Source: Micrasema longulum | Lineage: Eukaryota > Arthropoda > Insecta > Trichoptera > Brachycentridae | Direction of reading: 5' to 3' | NCBI GenBank assembly: GCA_022494885.1 | Contig: JAGVSM010002894.1 | Location: 417,905 to 481,904, forward strand | DNA length: 64,000 nucleotides | Part shown: positions 24,801 to 35,182 of the stretch, piece by piece | Layout: every line of letters starts with the position of its first letter | How positions within the stretch are numbered: the stretch's first letter is position 1 | Notes under the pieces: model-generated | Seen by the model: only the letters and a program-made list of their open reading frames with translations | Database searches by the model: none | What the model was told of the DNA's origin: nothing | Position numbers and translations under genes: made by a program

Positions 24801-24949
24801 AGTTATGTTATTGGATTTATATTAACGGTTTCAAATTTTATTGAAAGTTTTCTAAATTTTTAATAATTCGGCACAGATACGTATTTATTTCATATGGTCA
24901 CCTTCAAATTTTGATACTAGAAAACAAACTAAAGTACTCAATTTTACTT

Positions 24950-25100
24950 TCCATTTTCCAAATTCTAATAAATAAACAACTAAAACAGAGTAAGTAACTC
25001 TCCAAGCACAGGAGTTAGTGTCTTTTTTTGGAGAGTTGCAGCTATAACATTTACTAGATGTATAAAAGTAGATTTGTATAGAATAAAAAAAACACGTACC
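24950..25100 (+). repeat. Family-B LINE 3' UTR copy
   Basis: The words taactctccaagcacaggag, tttggagagttgcagctataacatttactagatg and gtaaaagtagatttgtatag-like sequence recur at 19.93 (inverse), 30.17 (inverse), 30.58 and 32.90 kb. At 32.7 kb the repeat directly follows a reverse-transcriptase C-terminus, so it is a LINE 3' UTR. Confidence 0.65.
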
Positions 25101-25164
25101 AATTATGACATTTTTAAAGTTTGTTAGTGAAAATTCTTGATGGAAGTTCATTGTAATTTATTAT

Positions 25165-25575
25165 ATAAATAAAAGACGAATGATACTTTAATCCACAAAT
25201 TTGGAATATCCAGTGACCGGTTTCATTGCTTTCACGACATCTTCGAGACTGGTATCTTTATTAAGGAGTTCAATACAAAACAGAGGTAAGAACAGAGAAT
25301 TCAAAATTATATGAAAGAAAATTTCATAAAGTTATTTTTATCTTAAGGATCATTATCAACATATTTTCGGGTTAACTAATGAGTTGATATAATGCTATTT
25401 AATGAGTTTAAGTATTTTAATTTTAGTGTCCCATCCTTCGTGAGTCTGTTTTGTATAAATACATTGAACTCCTTAATAAAGATACCAGTCTCGAAGATGC
25501 CGCGAAAGCGATGAAACCGGTCACTGGATATTCCAAATTTGTGGATTAAAGTATCACTCGTTTTTTATTTATAAA
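25165..25575. mobile_element. Long foldback element with hammerhead-like core
   Basis: Arms of about 115 bp are nearly perfect inverted repeats: 25165-25280 (aaatttggaatatccagtga, then ccggtttcattgctttc) against 25460-25575. They enclose a loop of about 180 bp without coding capacity. The right arm reads tcgaagatgccgcgaaagcgatgaaaccggtc, which resembles the CUGANGA...GAAA hammerhead core found in Penelope-like element ends. Confidence 0.75.
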
Positions 25576-26127
25576 ATAAATTTATGAAAATAGACATTTC
25601 AGCCACACTCGCTCAAACGTACAATTTTGAATTGTTTAGGGTTTATTAGTGACCCTGAATAAGGCAAGTGTTGCAGAAATTAGTTGATCAGTTTCTTAAC
25701 CCTTGTGATGATGGTTATGATGTCACATAAGTCTACATATAATACAAAACAAGTACGAGACTTGATACATTTTTGTAAACGTTGTAAACAATTCACCAGT
25801 CTTGAAGATGCCTACTTAGGCGAAAGCGCTCGTTGGTCAAAATAATACTAATTTAAGAAGTTTCATTGATAACTTTATTTATAATTTTATCAAAATCATT
25901 GACATATATTCCTTTTTTTATATATTAATAAATTATAGAAAAAATATTATTATGCAGTATACACATATGTTGGTTTTTTTTGTTGATATATGTTTTTTTT
26001 TAATATCTCGTTGTTTTGTTAATATATTAATACGCTATAGCACCGTTTGTAGGGTGAATTTTAGGACAGTTTTTTAGAGTTAAAAAAATAAACGTGTTAG
26101 TAAAAGTATTTTAAATTAGTTTTTATT

Positions 26128-26324
26128 TTAAAAGTTATGATTATGATCAATTCTGAAGTTGATGATAATTTTATTTAAGGTCTGTAGAAAAGATTTGCAG
26201 CCGTTCATCATCTTCTTGCACACCCACCTCTGTTTTGCTTTGTCCTGATAGTATTTCTGTAAGTAGTACCTGTGACCCTTGTAATCGATGGCTAGGTTAC
26301 CTCTTCTCGAGACTACATAGTTAG
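26128..26324 (-). CDS. FLYWCH zinc-finger terminal exon
   Basis: The acceptor accattccag (26325-26334) is followed by two bases and 64 codons to TAA. R-R-G is at 6-8, G-H-R-Y at 16-19, Q-R-W-V-C at 31-35, Cys 42 and H-N-H at 60-62, followed by N-F. An AATAAA on the minus strand begins directly after the stop (26122-26127). The upstream open frame gives an apparent M-S-T-N-S start that I reject, because the acceptor and phase match the other exons. It is intermediate between the GGRY group on the left and the TTR/SRQ-G-N group on the right. Confidence 0.88.
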
Positions 26325-26699
26325 CTGGAATGGTATGGGGAGTTGAGTTAGTTGACAACTTTTATTATTTTTAGGGTTAGTTGCTATATATGTTACAAAA
26401 TTTTTATAAAATCAATAAAATAGGTTGCTTTATCACACATTTTTACAAGAAACTATTTTTGCCCTCGGTAAAGATGATCCAGCCTTCCAAAGTTAAAATG
26501 AATACTATGGGCAATCTTCGAAGGTCTTTCGGTGCATCTGCGGCCCAAGGGCTGGTAAAAGAGGCATGAAGGATTAACTCATCGGGAGACATATGTAAAT
26601 ATGACAGCATGTGACCCAGCCACTACGCTTATAATTATCAAAGACTGTTACGATTTCCTTCGATAAAGTCAAACCACTCGACACCTAGAATTCCAAATA

Positions 26700-26825
26700 T
26701 TTAAATTTTTGGGGCCGGGGATATTTAAGTAACTCACTATTAAAAAATGGGAATCGAATTGTGATAAAGGGGGGTTCGAACCTCGGGCCTCTGATCCGTG
26801 CAAAGGCCTCTGATCAGCAAACCAA
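26700..26825 (-). repeat. tRNA-derived SINE, family B
   Basis: The minus strand reads a B box (ggttcgaacccccc) and a body through caattcgattcccattttttaatagtgagttac. A short internal duplication (ggcctctgatccgtgcaaaggcctctgatc) disturbs the head. Confidence 0.65.
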
Positions 26826-26934
26826 AAAACAAAACAACCCGTCTCAAATTAAAGGCACATAATATACAAAATATTATTTTATTGAACAATGAAATTTAAG
26901 ATATAATCGAGGGTTACAAAAATGTGTTAATTAA

Positions 26935-27225
26935 TTCGATACTGATTGATGACGGTGTTTTTACTTGCAATACAGTATCTAGTAAACTATATTAATGAAC
27001 AAATTACAACAGAGATGGAGAACATTTTAGTAAGGGAAATATGGAAGTCTAGGCATTTACAGAGCTTAAAACCTGTCGTTGGTTGGTTAAAGTGGCTACT
27101 TTACACACTGTGTAACATTCATAATTTTGCCTATGTTTGCATATCCATATTTCTTTAATTCTTTCAATTCAAATCAATTTCTTCACAACAATAAAGTTTT
27201 CAGCTCTTTGACTTCAGTAAAATCC
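26935..27225 (+). repeat. Dispersed repeat D, plus orientation
   Basis: Contains acaacagagatggagaacat, gaagtctaggcatttacagagc, gttggttaaagtggctac, cacactgtgtaacattcata and ttcagctctttgacttc, which recur in the same order at 28.41, 36.18, 39.23, 40.49, 45.88 and 47.82 kb. The 70-residue frame inside it is not judged a gene. Confidence 0.65.
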
Positions 27226-27234
27226 AAGCCCAGA

Positions 27235-27790
27235 TCCGTAAAGAAGTAGGGCGAGCTCTTTAGCATCCTCAGGTTTAACCAGCGGTCCCCCGAGTTAATA
27301 CATTATTTTATGATGTAAAGCATCGTAATTACATAGAATGTGTATGGGTGTTTCCTCATCTGCACTGCAGAACCTACATCTAGAAGTTTCGGAAAGGTTC
27401 GCTCTAGCAAGGTGTTTGTTTAATCTGCAGTGCCCTGGGCGGGCTCTAGCGATAACCCTCACTTGATTTCGGCGGCGCTTTATTACGTCGAAGGCAAACC
27501 TTTGCGAGTACCCTTTTATACCCGAGTATAAGATACTTTTTGACAAAGCATTACGCTTCGCTTCTTAGTCCATGACCTCAGCTCGATACGAGGAGCATAT
27601 TTGGGCAACCCACAGTGGGGCTCAGGGCTTATTGGGGATGTCTCAGCTCCCAGCCTTGCCAATCCATCAGCTGCCTCGTCACCGTTGATGTTTGAGTACC
27701 CAGGTACCCAAATTAATGTCACACTGATACACTCAGTCGCTCTACGCCTAGTCGGCATGGGGCACTGAATTATGCGTTTGACTGTCAATA
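27235..27790 (-). pseudogene. LINE C-terminus with RNase H and Cys-His motif
   Basis: The upstream frame (27516-27788) reads V-T-L-I-W-V-P-G-Y-S-N-I-N-G-D-E-A-A-D, the C-terminal part of a retroelement RNase H. After a frameshift the next frame (27295-27546) reads G-H-C-R-L-N-K-H-L and C-R-F-C-S-A-D-E-E-T-P-I-H-I-L-C, the Cys-His tail found in I/R1/LOA-type elements. It is broken and 5'-truncated. Confidence 0.85.
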
Positions 27791-27909
27791 ATAAAAAAAT
27801 ATCGCTCCGGGAAGTACCATTAATTATGAAAACGGCCTAAAGCTCGCGCTATCTTCTCACTCATTTTATTGCAACTCATAGTAATACTATACTTCAGCAA
27901 CCGAAAATG

Positions 27910-28075
27910 AAAATGAATCGGGTTGTGGTCCCGTGGCTAGTGTTGCGGACTTACGGATCAGAGGTGCGAGGTTTGAACCCCACTCTACCCCAACTTGATT
28001 TCCATTTTCTAATAGTGAGTTATTTACAACTCATTAAAAATGCTAATTATTATTTTATCGAAAAAAATAATTAAA
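27910..28075 (+). repeat. tRNA-derived SINE, family B
   Basis: The head gggttgtggtcccgtggctagtg is followed by a B-box-like aggtttgaaccccac and the body ccaacttgatttccattttctaatagtgag. This copy is nearly full length and is in the opposite orientation to the one at 26.7 kb. Confidence 0.78.
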
Positions 28076-28404
28076 GGTAAATAGACAAAAGTATTGTATT
28101 ATCTTACTTTTTTCATGCATCTTACTATGTATTTGTTTTAAATATATAAAAAAATATTTTCCTACGTCAGTCGTAGTATTAATTTTTAAAAAAAAACATA
28201 TTTTTTTATTTTATAAATTTGATAAGTTAGAGATGCGGTACAGCGGAGTTGAATCCGGGTAGTACCATTAATTATTTGTACAAACACGATTTTCAATAGG
28301 GCGGTTGATCGTTTAAAGGCAGGGTTCTCAAAAAATGTTTATTTTAATTACCGAATGGCGGAAATAATACCACACAATATTATTATAAAACGATAACTTA
28401 AGTC

Positions 28405-29000
28405 AATAACATTTTGAGTTTGTCCAAATTTTTGTAGACAAGGACTGGATTCAACTCCCTGGGGAGCTGTTTATATTAAAATATTACAACAGAGATGAAG
28501 AACATTTACGAGAAGGTAATATAGAAGTCTAGGAATCTACAGAGTTTATGACCTGCCAATGGCTGGTTTAAATGGCCACTTTACACATTGTGTAACATTC
28601 ACCATTCTGCCCATATTTGAACATCTGTATTCATTCAACTCTTTAATCTGTTGATGTTTGTGAAGTTAAAGAGCTGAAACCTTTATTTATGCGGGTGAGA
28701 TTCATCTAATTAAATTATTTCACCTACATACTAGGAAACGCCTGAAAATGTTATTTTTTCAATTTCTATACTTCTTCATGGACCAGGTTGATTTATCAAC
28801 AACATTTTGAGTTTGTCCACTTAAACAAGCCATTGCCAGGTCATAAGCTCTGTAGATGCTTAGACTTCCATATTACCTTTTCTTAAATGTTCTTCATCTC
28901 TGTTGTAATATTTAATTATAAACAGCTCTCCAGGGAGTTGAATCCAGTCCTTGTCTACAAAACTTTGGACAAACTCAAAATATTGTTGAAATAAAATGTC
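28405..29000. repeat. Dispersed repeat D, inverted pair
   Basis: A plus-strand copy (28412-28798, from tttgagtttgtccaaat to cttcatggaccagg) is followed by a minus-strand copy (28820-28985, ending aatccagtccttgtctacaa then ggacaaactcaaaat). The word ttgagtttgtcc recurs at the junction (28807-28818). The pair can form a large foldback. No protein of the repeat itself is recognised. Confidence 0.68.
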
Positions 29001-29065
29001 GTTTGTAAAATTTGCAGAATGGTCAATTATTGAACATATAAGAACTAAGGCAGCGAGCAGCGCCA
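28860..29065 (-). CDS. Unrecognised small ORF with signal-peptide-like start
   Basis: From ATG at 29063-29065 the minus strand reads M-A-L-L-A-A-L-V-L-I-C-S-I-I-D-H-S, a short hydrophobic segment that resembles a secretion signal, then A-N-F-T-N-D-I-L-F. The remaining two thirds of the 68-residue frame, from F-E-F-V-Q onward, coincide with dispersed repeat D. So either repeat D has replaced the end of a secreted-peptide gene, or the frame is accidental. No family is recognised and no expression signal can be judged. Low confidence. Confidence 0.25.
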
Positions 29066-29119
29066 TTCTCAAAGCTCTTTAGGTGGTAGAAAACGCATTG
29101 CTAGCACGTAATTAATGTA

Positions 29120-29273
29120 CTAATTACATTCTAGCAGCGCTTTCTCTAGCCGTTCAGAATCACACTGTAGGTCTTTGAAATAACATGAGCCCTGGTGATG
29201 GACTAAATGAAAGCATCCACCCCTTTCCCGAAACTGTTCATAAAGACTTGTGTCTTTCTTCAGTTTCGCATAT
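29120..29273 (-). CDS. Candidate terminal exon B, Cys-rich, not FLYWCH
   Basis: An acceptor (ttgatatag, 29274-29282) is followed by one base and then 50 codons to TAG. The peptide contains G-G-C-F-H-L-V-H-H-Q-G, then C-Y-F-K-D-L-Q-C and ends L-E-C-N. It has four cysteines and four histidines and a base composition more like coding DNA than the flanks. Its phase fits the donor at the end of the exon at 29385-29520 through a 111-bp intron. I do not recognise the family. It could be the end of an alternative tail of the same gene, or part of an unrelated small gene. Confidence 0.45.
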
Positions 29274-29384
29274 CTATATCAATTTAAAAAAAGTTAATTA
29301 AGCGAAAATGTAATATTTCTTTACAATCAAACCGCGAAAATAATAAAACAAATAAACTTTAAAAGCTTTCATTGTACCCCTCAC

Positions 29385-29520
29385 TGCAGTATTTTCAATT
29401 TGTGATCAATCAAATACACATGCTCAGCACAATCACATTTTTCTAATTTCCCAGTATGACAGTGAAGGAATACAGCGTTAGTTCCAAATTGAGATCGCAG
29501 CCGCACGCTCCAGATCCCGC
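29385..29520 (-). CDS. Candidate exon A of a non-FLYWCH tail
   Basis: A strong acceptor (cgttcttcttcctttccgag at 29521-29540) is followed by two bases and 44 codons, the same phase as every FLYWCH exon here. The peptide begins G-I-W-S-V-R-L-R-S-Q-F-G and includes L-H-C-H-T-G-K-L-E-K-C-D-C-A-E-H. The donor is ctgca|gtgagg at 29384-29385. If it is not spliced, the frame stops three bases later at 29381 (TGA). No known domain is recognised. The acceptor, phase and position between FLYWCH exons suggest an alternative C-terminus. Confidence 0.5.
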
Positions 29521-29750
29521 CTCGGAAAGGAAGAAGAACGTAGTAATACAAACAAATCAAACAACGACACAAAAACCTAAATACCCATAGAAAACATTAG
29601 AATAATTTACCCTATACAACATGCACTCAAGCAGTGGTGATGGACTGTAAATTTTTTAGAAAAATATTTTTATTTAGAACCGATTTTACAACTGATTTAA
29701 TGTCCAGCAAAAAGTTTGTCTAGCTCTCAGCGCCTCATGTTGTAACTAAC

Positions 29751-29947
29751 CTAATGGTTGTGAGCATGTTGGCTCACGCGAACGATTCTATCGTTAAGTG
29801 TGTAGAGAGAAGCCCTGCATGTCTTGTTCGTTCTCATGGAACAACACCATCGCTTCATGTCCACAGAGCGATACTTGGCCTCCGTGTAGTACATGTGTCC
29901 ATTATACAATATCCGGCGATTACCCTGCCTTGACAAAATGTATTCAA
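29751..29947 (-). CDS. FLYWCH zinc-finger terminal exon
   Basis: The acceptor ttttgtccacag (29948-29959) is followed by two bases and 64 codons to TAG. S-R-Q-G-N is at 5-9, K-R-W-C-C at 31-35, the second Cys at 43 (one residue further than in the left-hand group), and the domain ends H-A-H-N-H directly before the stop. The extra residue between the cysteines and the stop placed exactly after H-N-H are shared with the exons at 36.6 and 39.8 kb. The doubled Cys at 34-35 is unusual. The candidate non-FLYWCH exons lie 230 bp beyond its stop. Confidence 0.88.
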
Positions 29948-30159
29948 CTGTGGACAAAAAAACAAATGTTTAATAAATTAAATTAAATTCCAAAACCGGA
30001 TAAAAAAATAGGCTAAGACTACGAAATTCGAAAAAAATCCTGGCAAAAAACGGTCGATATATATTTTAAAAGACCTGTTGAACTTGAACTTTGAACCCGA
30101 GTAAAAAAAGCATTCTATTTTAATTACCATTATTTTTTTAATTTTATTTTTTAATTTTT

Positions 30160-30300
30160 TTATTAATAAATTTCTTAAAAGGTACATGTTTTTTAAAATT
30201 CTATACAAATCTACTTTTATGCTTATGGTAAATGTTATCACTAACTCTCCAAAAAAAGAGACTAACTCTTGTGCTTGGAGAGTGACTTACACTGTTTATT
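30160..30300 (-). repeat. Family-B LINE 3' UTR copy, inverted
   Basis: Reads aggtacatgttttttaaaat, tacaaatctacttttatg, aaatgttatcactaactctc and cttgtgcttggagagtgac, the inverse of the copy at 32.90-33.02 kb. Together with the plus copy at 30.57-30.69 kb it forms an inverted pair around an AT-rich 280-bp spacer. Confidence 0.65.
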
Positions 30301-30719
30301 TATAAGAAATTATATAACTTTGAATATAAGAGTACAAGAGAAAAAAATTAAAACATAGAATATTTCAAGAAAAATACATATGATAATGATAAATTTAAAT
30401 TAAAAGACATTTAATGCAGTTTTTACACGAGTTCAAAAAATTTCTTTACATTTACTTTAAATTTATGAATTGATATTTATTCTTAATTGTTTTTAGTTCA
30501 TAGTCATTTTCCGTATATTTTTTTTCTCATGTACGAGTTTATTCGAAATTATACAAGTGCAAATTACCAAATAAATATAACAGTGTAAGTCACTCTCCAA
30601 ACACAAGAGCGAGTCTCTTTTTTTGAAAATTAGTCATAATATTAAAAAATTATAAGTAGATAGTAATAAAAATATTTTAAAAATCATGCATCATTTATTA
30701 AAATAAATTATAATAAAAA

Positions 30720-31460
30720 AAAAACTATGAATATGGAAGTAAAGACGTTGCCGCCAAATATTTAAATGAGGCACTCAACTGAGCGGATAGGCTGTTTATT
30801 AAATGCCGACATTCAACTGAATGGCTAAGCCATTCGCTGAATGAATTAAGCTAATTCATCGTTAACCGTATTGGCTGGTTGAAAACTAGGCCTTTGGAAA
30901 TGGCTGAACCAAAATAATTTTAATAATTTAAAAAAAGTTAAGGATCAATTATTAAGTTAAGTAAAACACTTTTTTTATTATTAAACTAAACCCGACCTAT
31001 CCTAACCTAATCCGGAGGCTTTTGATTCGACCGTTTTCAAAGGGCTAGCTTTCAATCAATCAAATAATAATAATTATTGTTGCATTAAATTGAAAGAAGC
31101 TAAGCGAAATTCGTTAAACGTTCATTCGACGAATGGCCTTGCCATGCAGTTGAATGCTGGCATTTAATGAACAGCCTAGTCGTTAAGTTGAGTGGCTGAT
31201 TTAGTTATTTTGTGGCGACATAGACACTTACAAAGATTGTGACCTGTTTTTGCTTTTGGCTTTTATACACCATTGTACAGTATGGTAAAAATGAGCATAA
31301 AAAAATAATGGTGAACACTTCGAAATCGCAATTAGTTGAAGCTTAGAAACGCATTTTATTATTTTATTTTTTGTTCCCTTACAACATGCTCTAGGCTAGG
31401 GGCGTTTACATGTACACATAAATACAAGCTTATGCGGAATTATGTTTAAAATACATGAGA
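30720..31460. other. Gene-free stretch with internal inverted words
   Basis: At 30755-30845 (gccaaatatttaaatgaggc, ctgtttattaaatgccgac, ttcaactgaatggctaagcc) and again inverted at 31125-31215 (gaatggccttgccatgc, gttgaatgctggcatttaatgaacagcc) there are matching words. These may be the ends of a MITE of about 450 bp. The interior has no coding capacity. Confidence 0.45.
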
Positions 31461-31465
31461 ATATA

Positions 31466-32400
31466 TAGGGTAGGCCTTAACTGTATACCTAGTTTCAATT
31501 ACCAAAAATTAAATAATTGTAGAAATTTCAAATGTTTTATTTATATTTTCAGAAACAACAATAAATGGAAAATTTAAAAATTTCCAAGTTTGAAAATTAT
31601 ATTGTCCAAGTGAGTTCCACCAGCTTGTTGACATTGTTTAAAGCGGATTCGCAAATTCTCAAAAATCACGTTTAAAAGTTGCCCGTGGGATGGCGTTAAT
31701 TTCCCGTACAATGTTTTATTTTAACTGATTTATTGTTGTTGGATTGTCTTCATAGACTCTTGATTTTAAGTAATCCCACAAAAAAAATCACACAGGCTGA
31801 GATCCGGGTTTCGTGGGGGCCACTCAATCTCCTCCTCGGAAATGAGTTTTCCGGGGAACATCTCCTTCAAACGGTCGAAGATCGGTATCATTCGGCTTCA
31901 ATTCTTGCATCAGTTGAATTTTATAGGGTTTTAGATGTAAATCATTGCGTAAAATTATTTGTCAAGTGGTCCTCTTGCTGTTAAGGGCTTTGCTTCTCTT
32001 GGTAGTTAATTGTTGCGGATTTTCCCTTACTAATTCACTAACACGCTGAATAATTTCTGGTATCCTCGCCGACTTCGGGCGGCCTTCATTTATTATTCTT
32101 ACTGTCGAGCCGGTTGTCTCAAACATTTTGATCCATTCCCGAATAGACTTTGCGCTTGGTGCTTGTCTAATGTCTCGTAAACCGAAGTGAGCGCCGTACA
32201 TTTGTCTCGAAATCGTCACGGAATAATTGTTTACGTAATATGCGCGAACACAAGACGCGCGTTGCTTTCCAGTGAATGGCTCTATGGCGACTAAAAATCC
32301 ACGAAATAGCGCATTTAACGCTACCCTTCGCGCCGCGCTATCTCTGCGTATTATTAAAAAATGACGAAACGAACCGCAAACACAGTTAAGGCCCACCCTA
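31466..32400 (-). mobile_element. mariner-like transposon relic with DUF4817-type HTH
   Basis: The ends tagggtaggccttaactgt (31466) and, inverted, tagggtgggccttaactgt (32400) are terminal inverted repeats beside TA dinucleotides. On the minus strand a 147-residue frame contains F-T-G-K-Q-R-A-S-C-V-R-A-Y-Y, P-S-A-K-S-I-R-E-W-I and F-E-T-T-G-S-T-V, the N-terminal helix-turn-helix known as DUF4817 in insect transposases. A stop precedes the catalytic region, and a remnant at 31.60-31.93 kb is in another frame. The element is about 935 bp and dead. Confidence 0.82.
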
Positions 32401-32639
32401 TACAATCAATAGGATAAGTTAATACCAAAATAAAGAAAACTATAAAAATTTAAAAAATAAGTTTAATAAAAGAAATGTACTTATGAATAAGTAAGAATGA
32501 CTAAAATATGACTGGACTCTTTATGGGACCGATATTGTTTTTTTCTTCTCGTTACCGCAGTAGTGTTTTGATGTGTATTTGAATTAGAAATGTATCGTTT
32601 ATAGATATGTTTATTAATGATAAGTATCACACACGGTAT

Positions 32640-33050
32640 CACCCAAAAAAGAAACATATTGATAAGTTATAAAAATTATAATAATCTTCCCAATGAACTA
32701 AAAAATATTAAAAATAATATATCAATAATTAAATTTAAAGTAAATCTAAAGAAATTTTTTGAACACGTGTAAAAATTACATTAAATTTTAATTAGTATGA
32801 ATGTAATATTGTTTTATGTTTTTCCTTTGTTTACCCTGTTTTTTTTTCTCATGTACTCGTATTTAAAATTATATAAACTCTTAAAAATAAAAAACTACAA
32901 CAGTGTAAGTCACTCTCCAAGCACAAGAGTTAGTCTTTTTATGGAGAGTTACAGTGATAACATTTACTAGATGTGTAAAAGTAGATGCGTAAAGAATTTT
33001 TGAAAAACATGTACCTTTTATGAAATTTATTAATAAAAAAACTAAAAAAA
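32640..33050 (+). pseudogene. LINE 3' end with family-B UTR
   Basis: The plus strand reads Y-N-N-L-P-N-E-L-K-N-I and F-K-V-N-L-K-K-F-F-E-H-V then stop at 32771, the final residues of a CR1/jockey-type reverse transcriptase. The family-B 3' UTR follows (taagtcactctccaagcac, ggagagttacagtgataac). It identifies the source of the family-B repeats elsewhere in the window. Confidence 0.68.
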
Positions 33051-33353
33051 GTGTATGGTTTAAAAATAATTAGAATTAAGTTAATATTAGGACGTTCGTG
33101 TATTGTTTGTACTATTTTAAGATAAAAATAAAAATTGTGTAATGAAATAAATAAAACAACTTTGTTTTTAACAACTTATTTTTATTTTTTTCTACCGACC
33201 GGTCCTCCATATGTATTATATGTAATATTTAAAAAACATTGATAAAACACAATAGAATATAATTCAAAAGTTCATAAGTCCAACTTTCCCATATGAGAAA
33301 TTGATTTAATTTATGAACGTACTGAATATTAGACAATTTTTTAAAGAGAGTCA

Positions 33354-33620
33354 TTGACACATTTCTGGTTATGTGGTTACAAGAGAAGATACCAGCAGAA
33401 TGCTCGTAAAAGGTCCTGTGATTTGAATGATGTAATACCAAAAACACGAACGACTTTCGCTCCGAGAAATTTCTTTTTCGTGGTCCCAAAAGTGTTCGAT
33501 GTCCTGGAACCTATTAAGTTCTTCAAAACGAAAGCCATTTTCAGGAGAAGTGCACAAGTTTGGATTTTGTCTACGGGGAGAGACCATTGCAGGAGACTGC
33601 TGCGAGACATTGCATAGATT
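33354..33620 (+). pseudogene. LINE C-terminal fragment
   Basis: The frame contains V-I-P-K-T-R-T-T-F-A-P-R-N-F-F-F-V-V-P-K-V and later F-K-T-K-A-I-F-R-R-S. The pattern of K-T-x-x-G-x-R-S-F, a P-x-x-[WF]-[ND] motif and a closing F-K-x-x-L is typical of the last residues of non-LTR reverse-transcriptase proteins. The fit is approximate. Frames on the opposite strand are shadows. A diverged piece is at 17.33 kb. Confidence 0.5.
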
Positions 33621-33639
33621 TATACAAGGTGTTTATTTT

Positions 33640-34140
33640 TTTATTATTTATTTATTTAGTTCTATGTATTTACATAGTCTAATATATATTTACAACACAA
33701 TATTTACATCTATACTTATTCTAACATTATTTATCACTATTATACACTTAGTATCCTAATTTATAATATTAACTGTTTCATATGTACATTTTCATTAATT
33801 ATATTCACTATTTACTACCTAATATTTATCACATACATACTTTTTACATTTAATTTTAAATATATTTACATTAATTTCATTTTTTACGCTTTCTGGCATT
33901 TCTTCAAATAGTTTTATTCCCTTGTACATAAGGCAGTTCTGGGACATTGCTTTTGATTTCTTTTCCAGTCTTATATTTTTAGATCCTCTTGTTGCATAGT
34001 TATGAAAGAACTCATTATTTTTAGTTTATTTTGAAAATATCTCGGAACTATTCCTTTAATAATTTTGTTTATTTCATTGGCAACATTGAATTTGATTCTT
34101 TGATCAATTGTCATGATATCTAGAAGTTGAATTGAGTTAT
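33640..34140 (-). pseudogene. LINE 3' end fragment
   Basis: On the minus strand a short frame reads M-T-I-D-Q-R-I-K-F-N-V-A-N-E-I-N-K and V-P-R-Y-F-Q-N-K-L, a degraded reverse-transcriptase C-terminus, and runs into an AT-rich tail ending in a tttatttattta-type repeat near 33640-33660. A plus-strand relative is at 38640-38800. MITE F interrupts its upstream end. Confidence 0.5.
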
Positions 34141-34492
34141 TAAACCCTGTCACATCCGAAACCACGATGATCAGTACAAGCAAGAAGACATATTGGCACA
34201 TTAAAATATTTTTTTAGAACGGATAAAATTTAAAAAAATAAAATATCAAAAAAGCAAATGGTTGCTTACTTCTGCAGGGAAGAAACGAGGAGTGGAGAGG
34301 GGAAATATGATGCGCCCACAAGCACACGGCCGCGCTCCCTTTACTTCTCCCCTGCAGAAGTAAGCAACAATTTTTATATATATACATATTTTTTAATTTC
34401 TGTTTTAAATAATTTTTTTTAAATGTTAATATGTCTTCTTTCCCATACTGATCACCGTGGTTTCAGATATGGCAGGGTTTAAAGAACACCCT
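34139..34492. mobile_element. Foldback MITE F, complete
   Basis: Long imperfect inverted repeats: the left arm (ttaaaccctgtcacatccg, cacgatgatcagta, ttgcttacttctgcaggg) is matched inversely by the right arm (ccctgcagaagtaagcaac, tactgatcaccgtgg, atggcagggtttaaag). The element has no coding capacity. A half copy is at 18.03 kb. Confidence 0.78.
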
Positions 34493-35182
34493 GTATATAG
34501 TTATATTAAGCGTGTTGTCCAGATATTTATTGAAATTTATGTTCGTGCAATATTTTTTATTCGTAGTATTCATTAATAATATGCATGCTTCCACTTTTTT
34601 ACTCAGCTGTATCTCAACTCACCACAGAGCTCTTGGCTTTATAGAGTTAGGGACATGCCATTATTTTTCTTGTAATATGCATCCTTATATGAATAAATAA
34701 ATAAAATAGTTAAGTATACCTTGATAAAAAAGCTTGCATAGCTTTGAAACTGGTCAAAAGAAAAAAAAACGTGGTTAAAAACAAAGTTGTTTATATTTAA
34801 TTTTTTTATAATTAATAACCACAAAGTTAGTGCATCAAATATAAATTTTATAAATATTTTGTCTTGATTTACATATTCCATACCTAGTAAAATATTTTAT
34901 TTTTTTAGATAATAAACCTATTGCATTTGAAAAAGTTGGATAGAAAACTGGCCTGCCAGTCTAAGTTATTACAATACTCTTGGGACAGGCCTTTTAAATA
35001 ATATAAAAAATCAGAAAATAAATAATTTCATTATGGTAGTTTATTTTATATCCCACTATTTTATAGGTGTCCTATCAAGGGTTAAAGGAGATTCGATACA
35101 ATTTAAAGGATAATATGATAAAAATAAAGAATTTATTTCATTTAAATTATTTATTGACAATTATTGATGGAATTCCATTGTA

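Noticed and set aside
26946..27158. 70-residue plus-strand frame
   Set aside because: It lies inside dispersed repeat D, whose other copies do not keep this frame open.
33229..33610. Minus-strand frames of 72-86 residues
   Set aside because: They overlap the plus-strand LINE fragment and show no family motif, so they are shadows.
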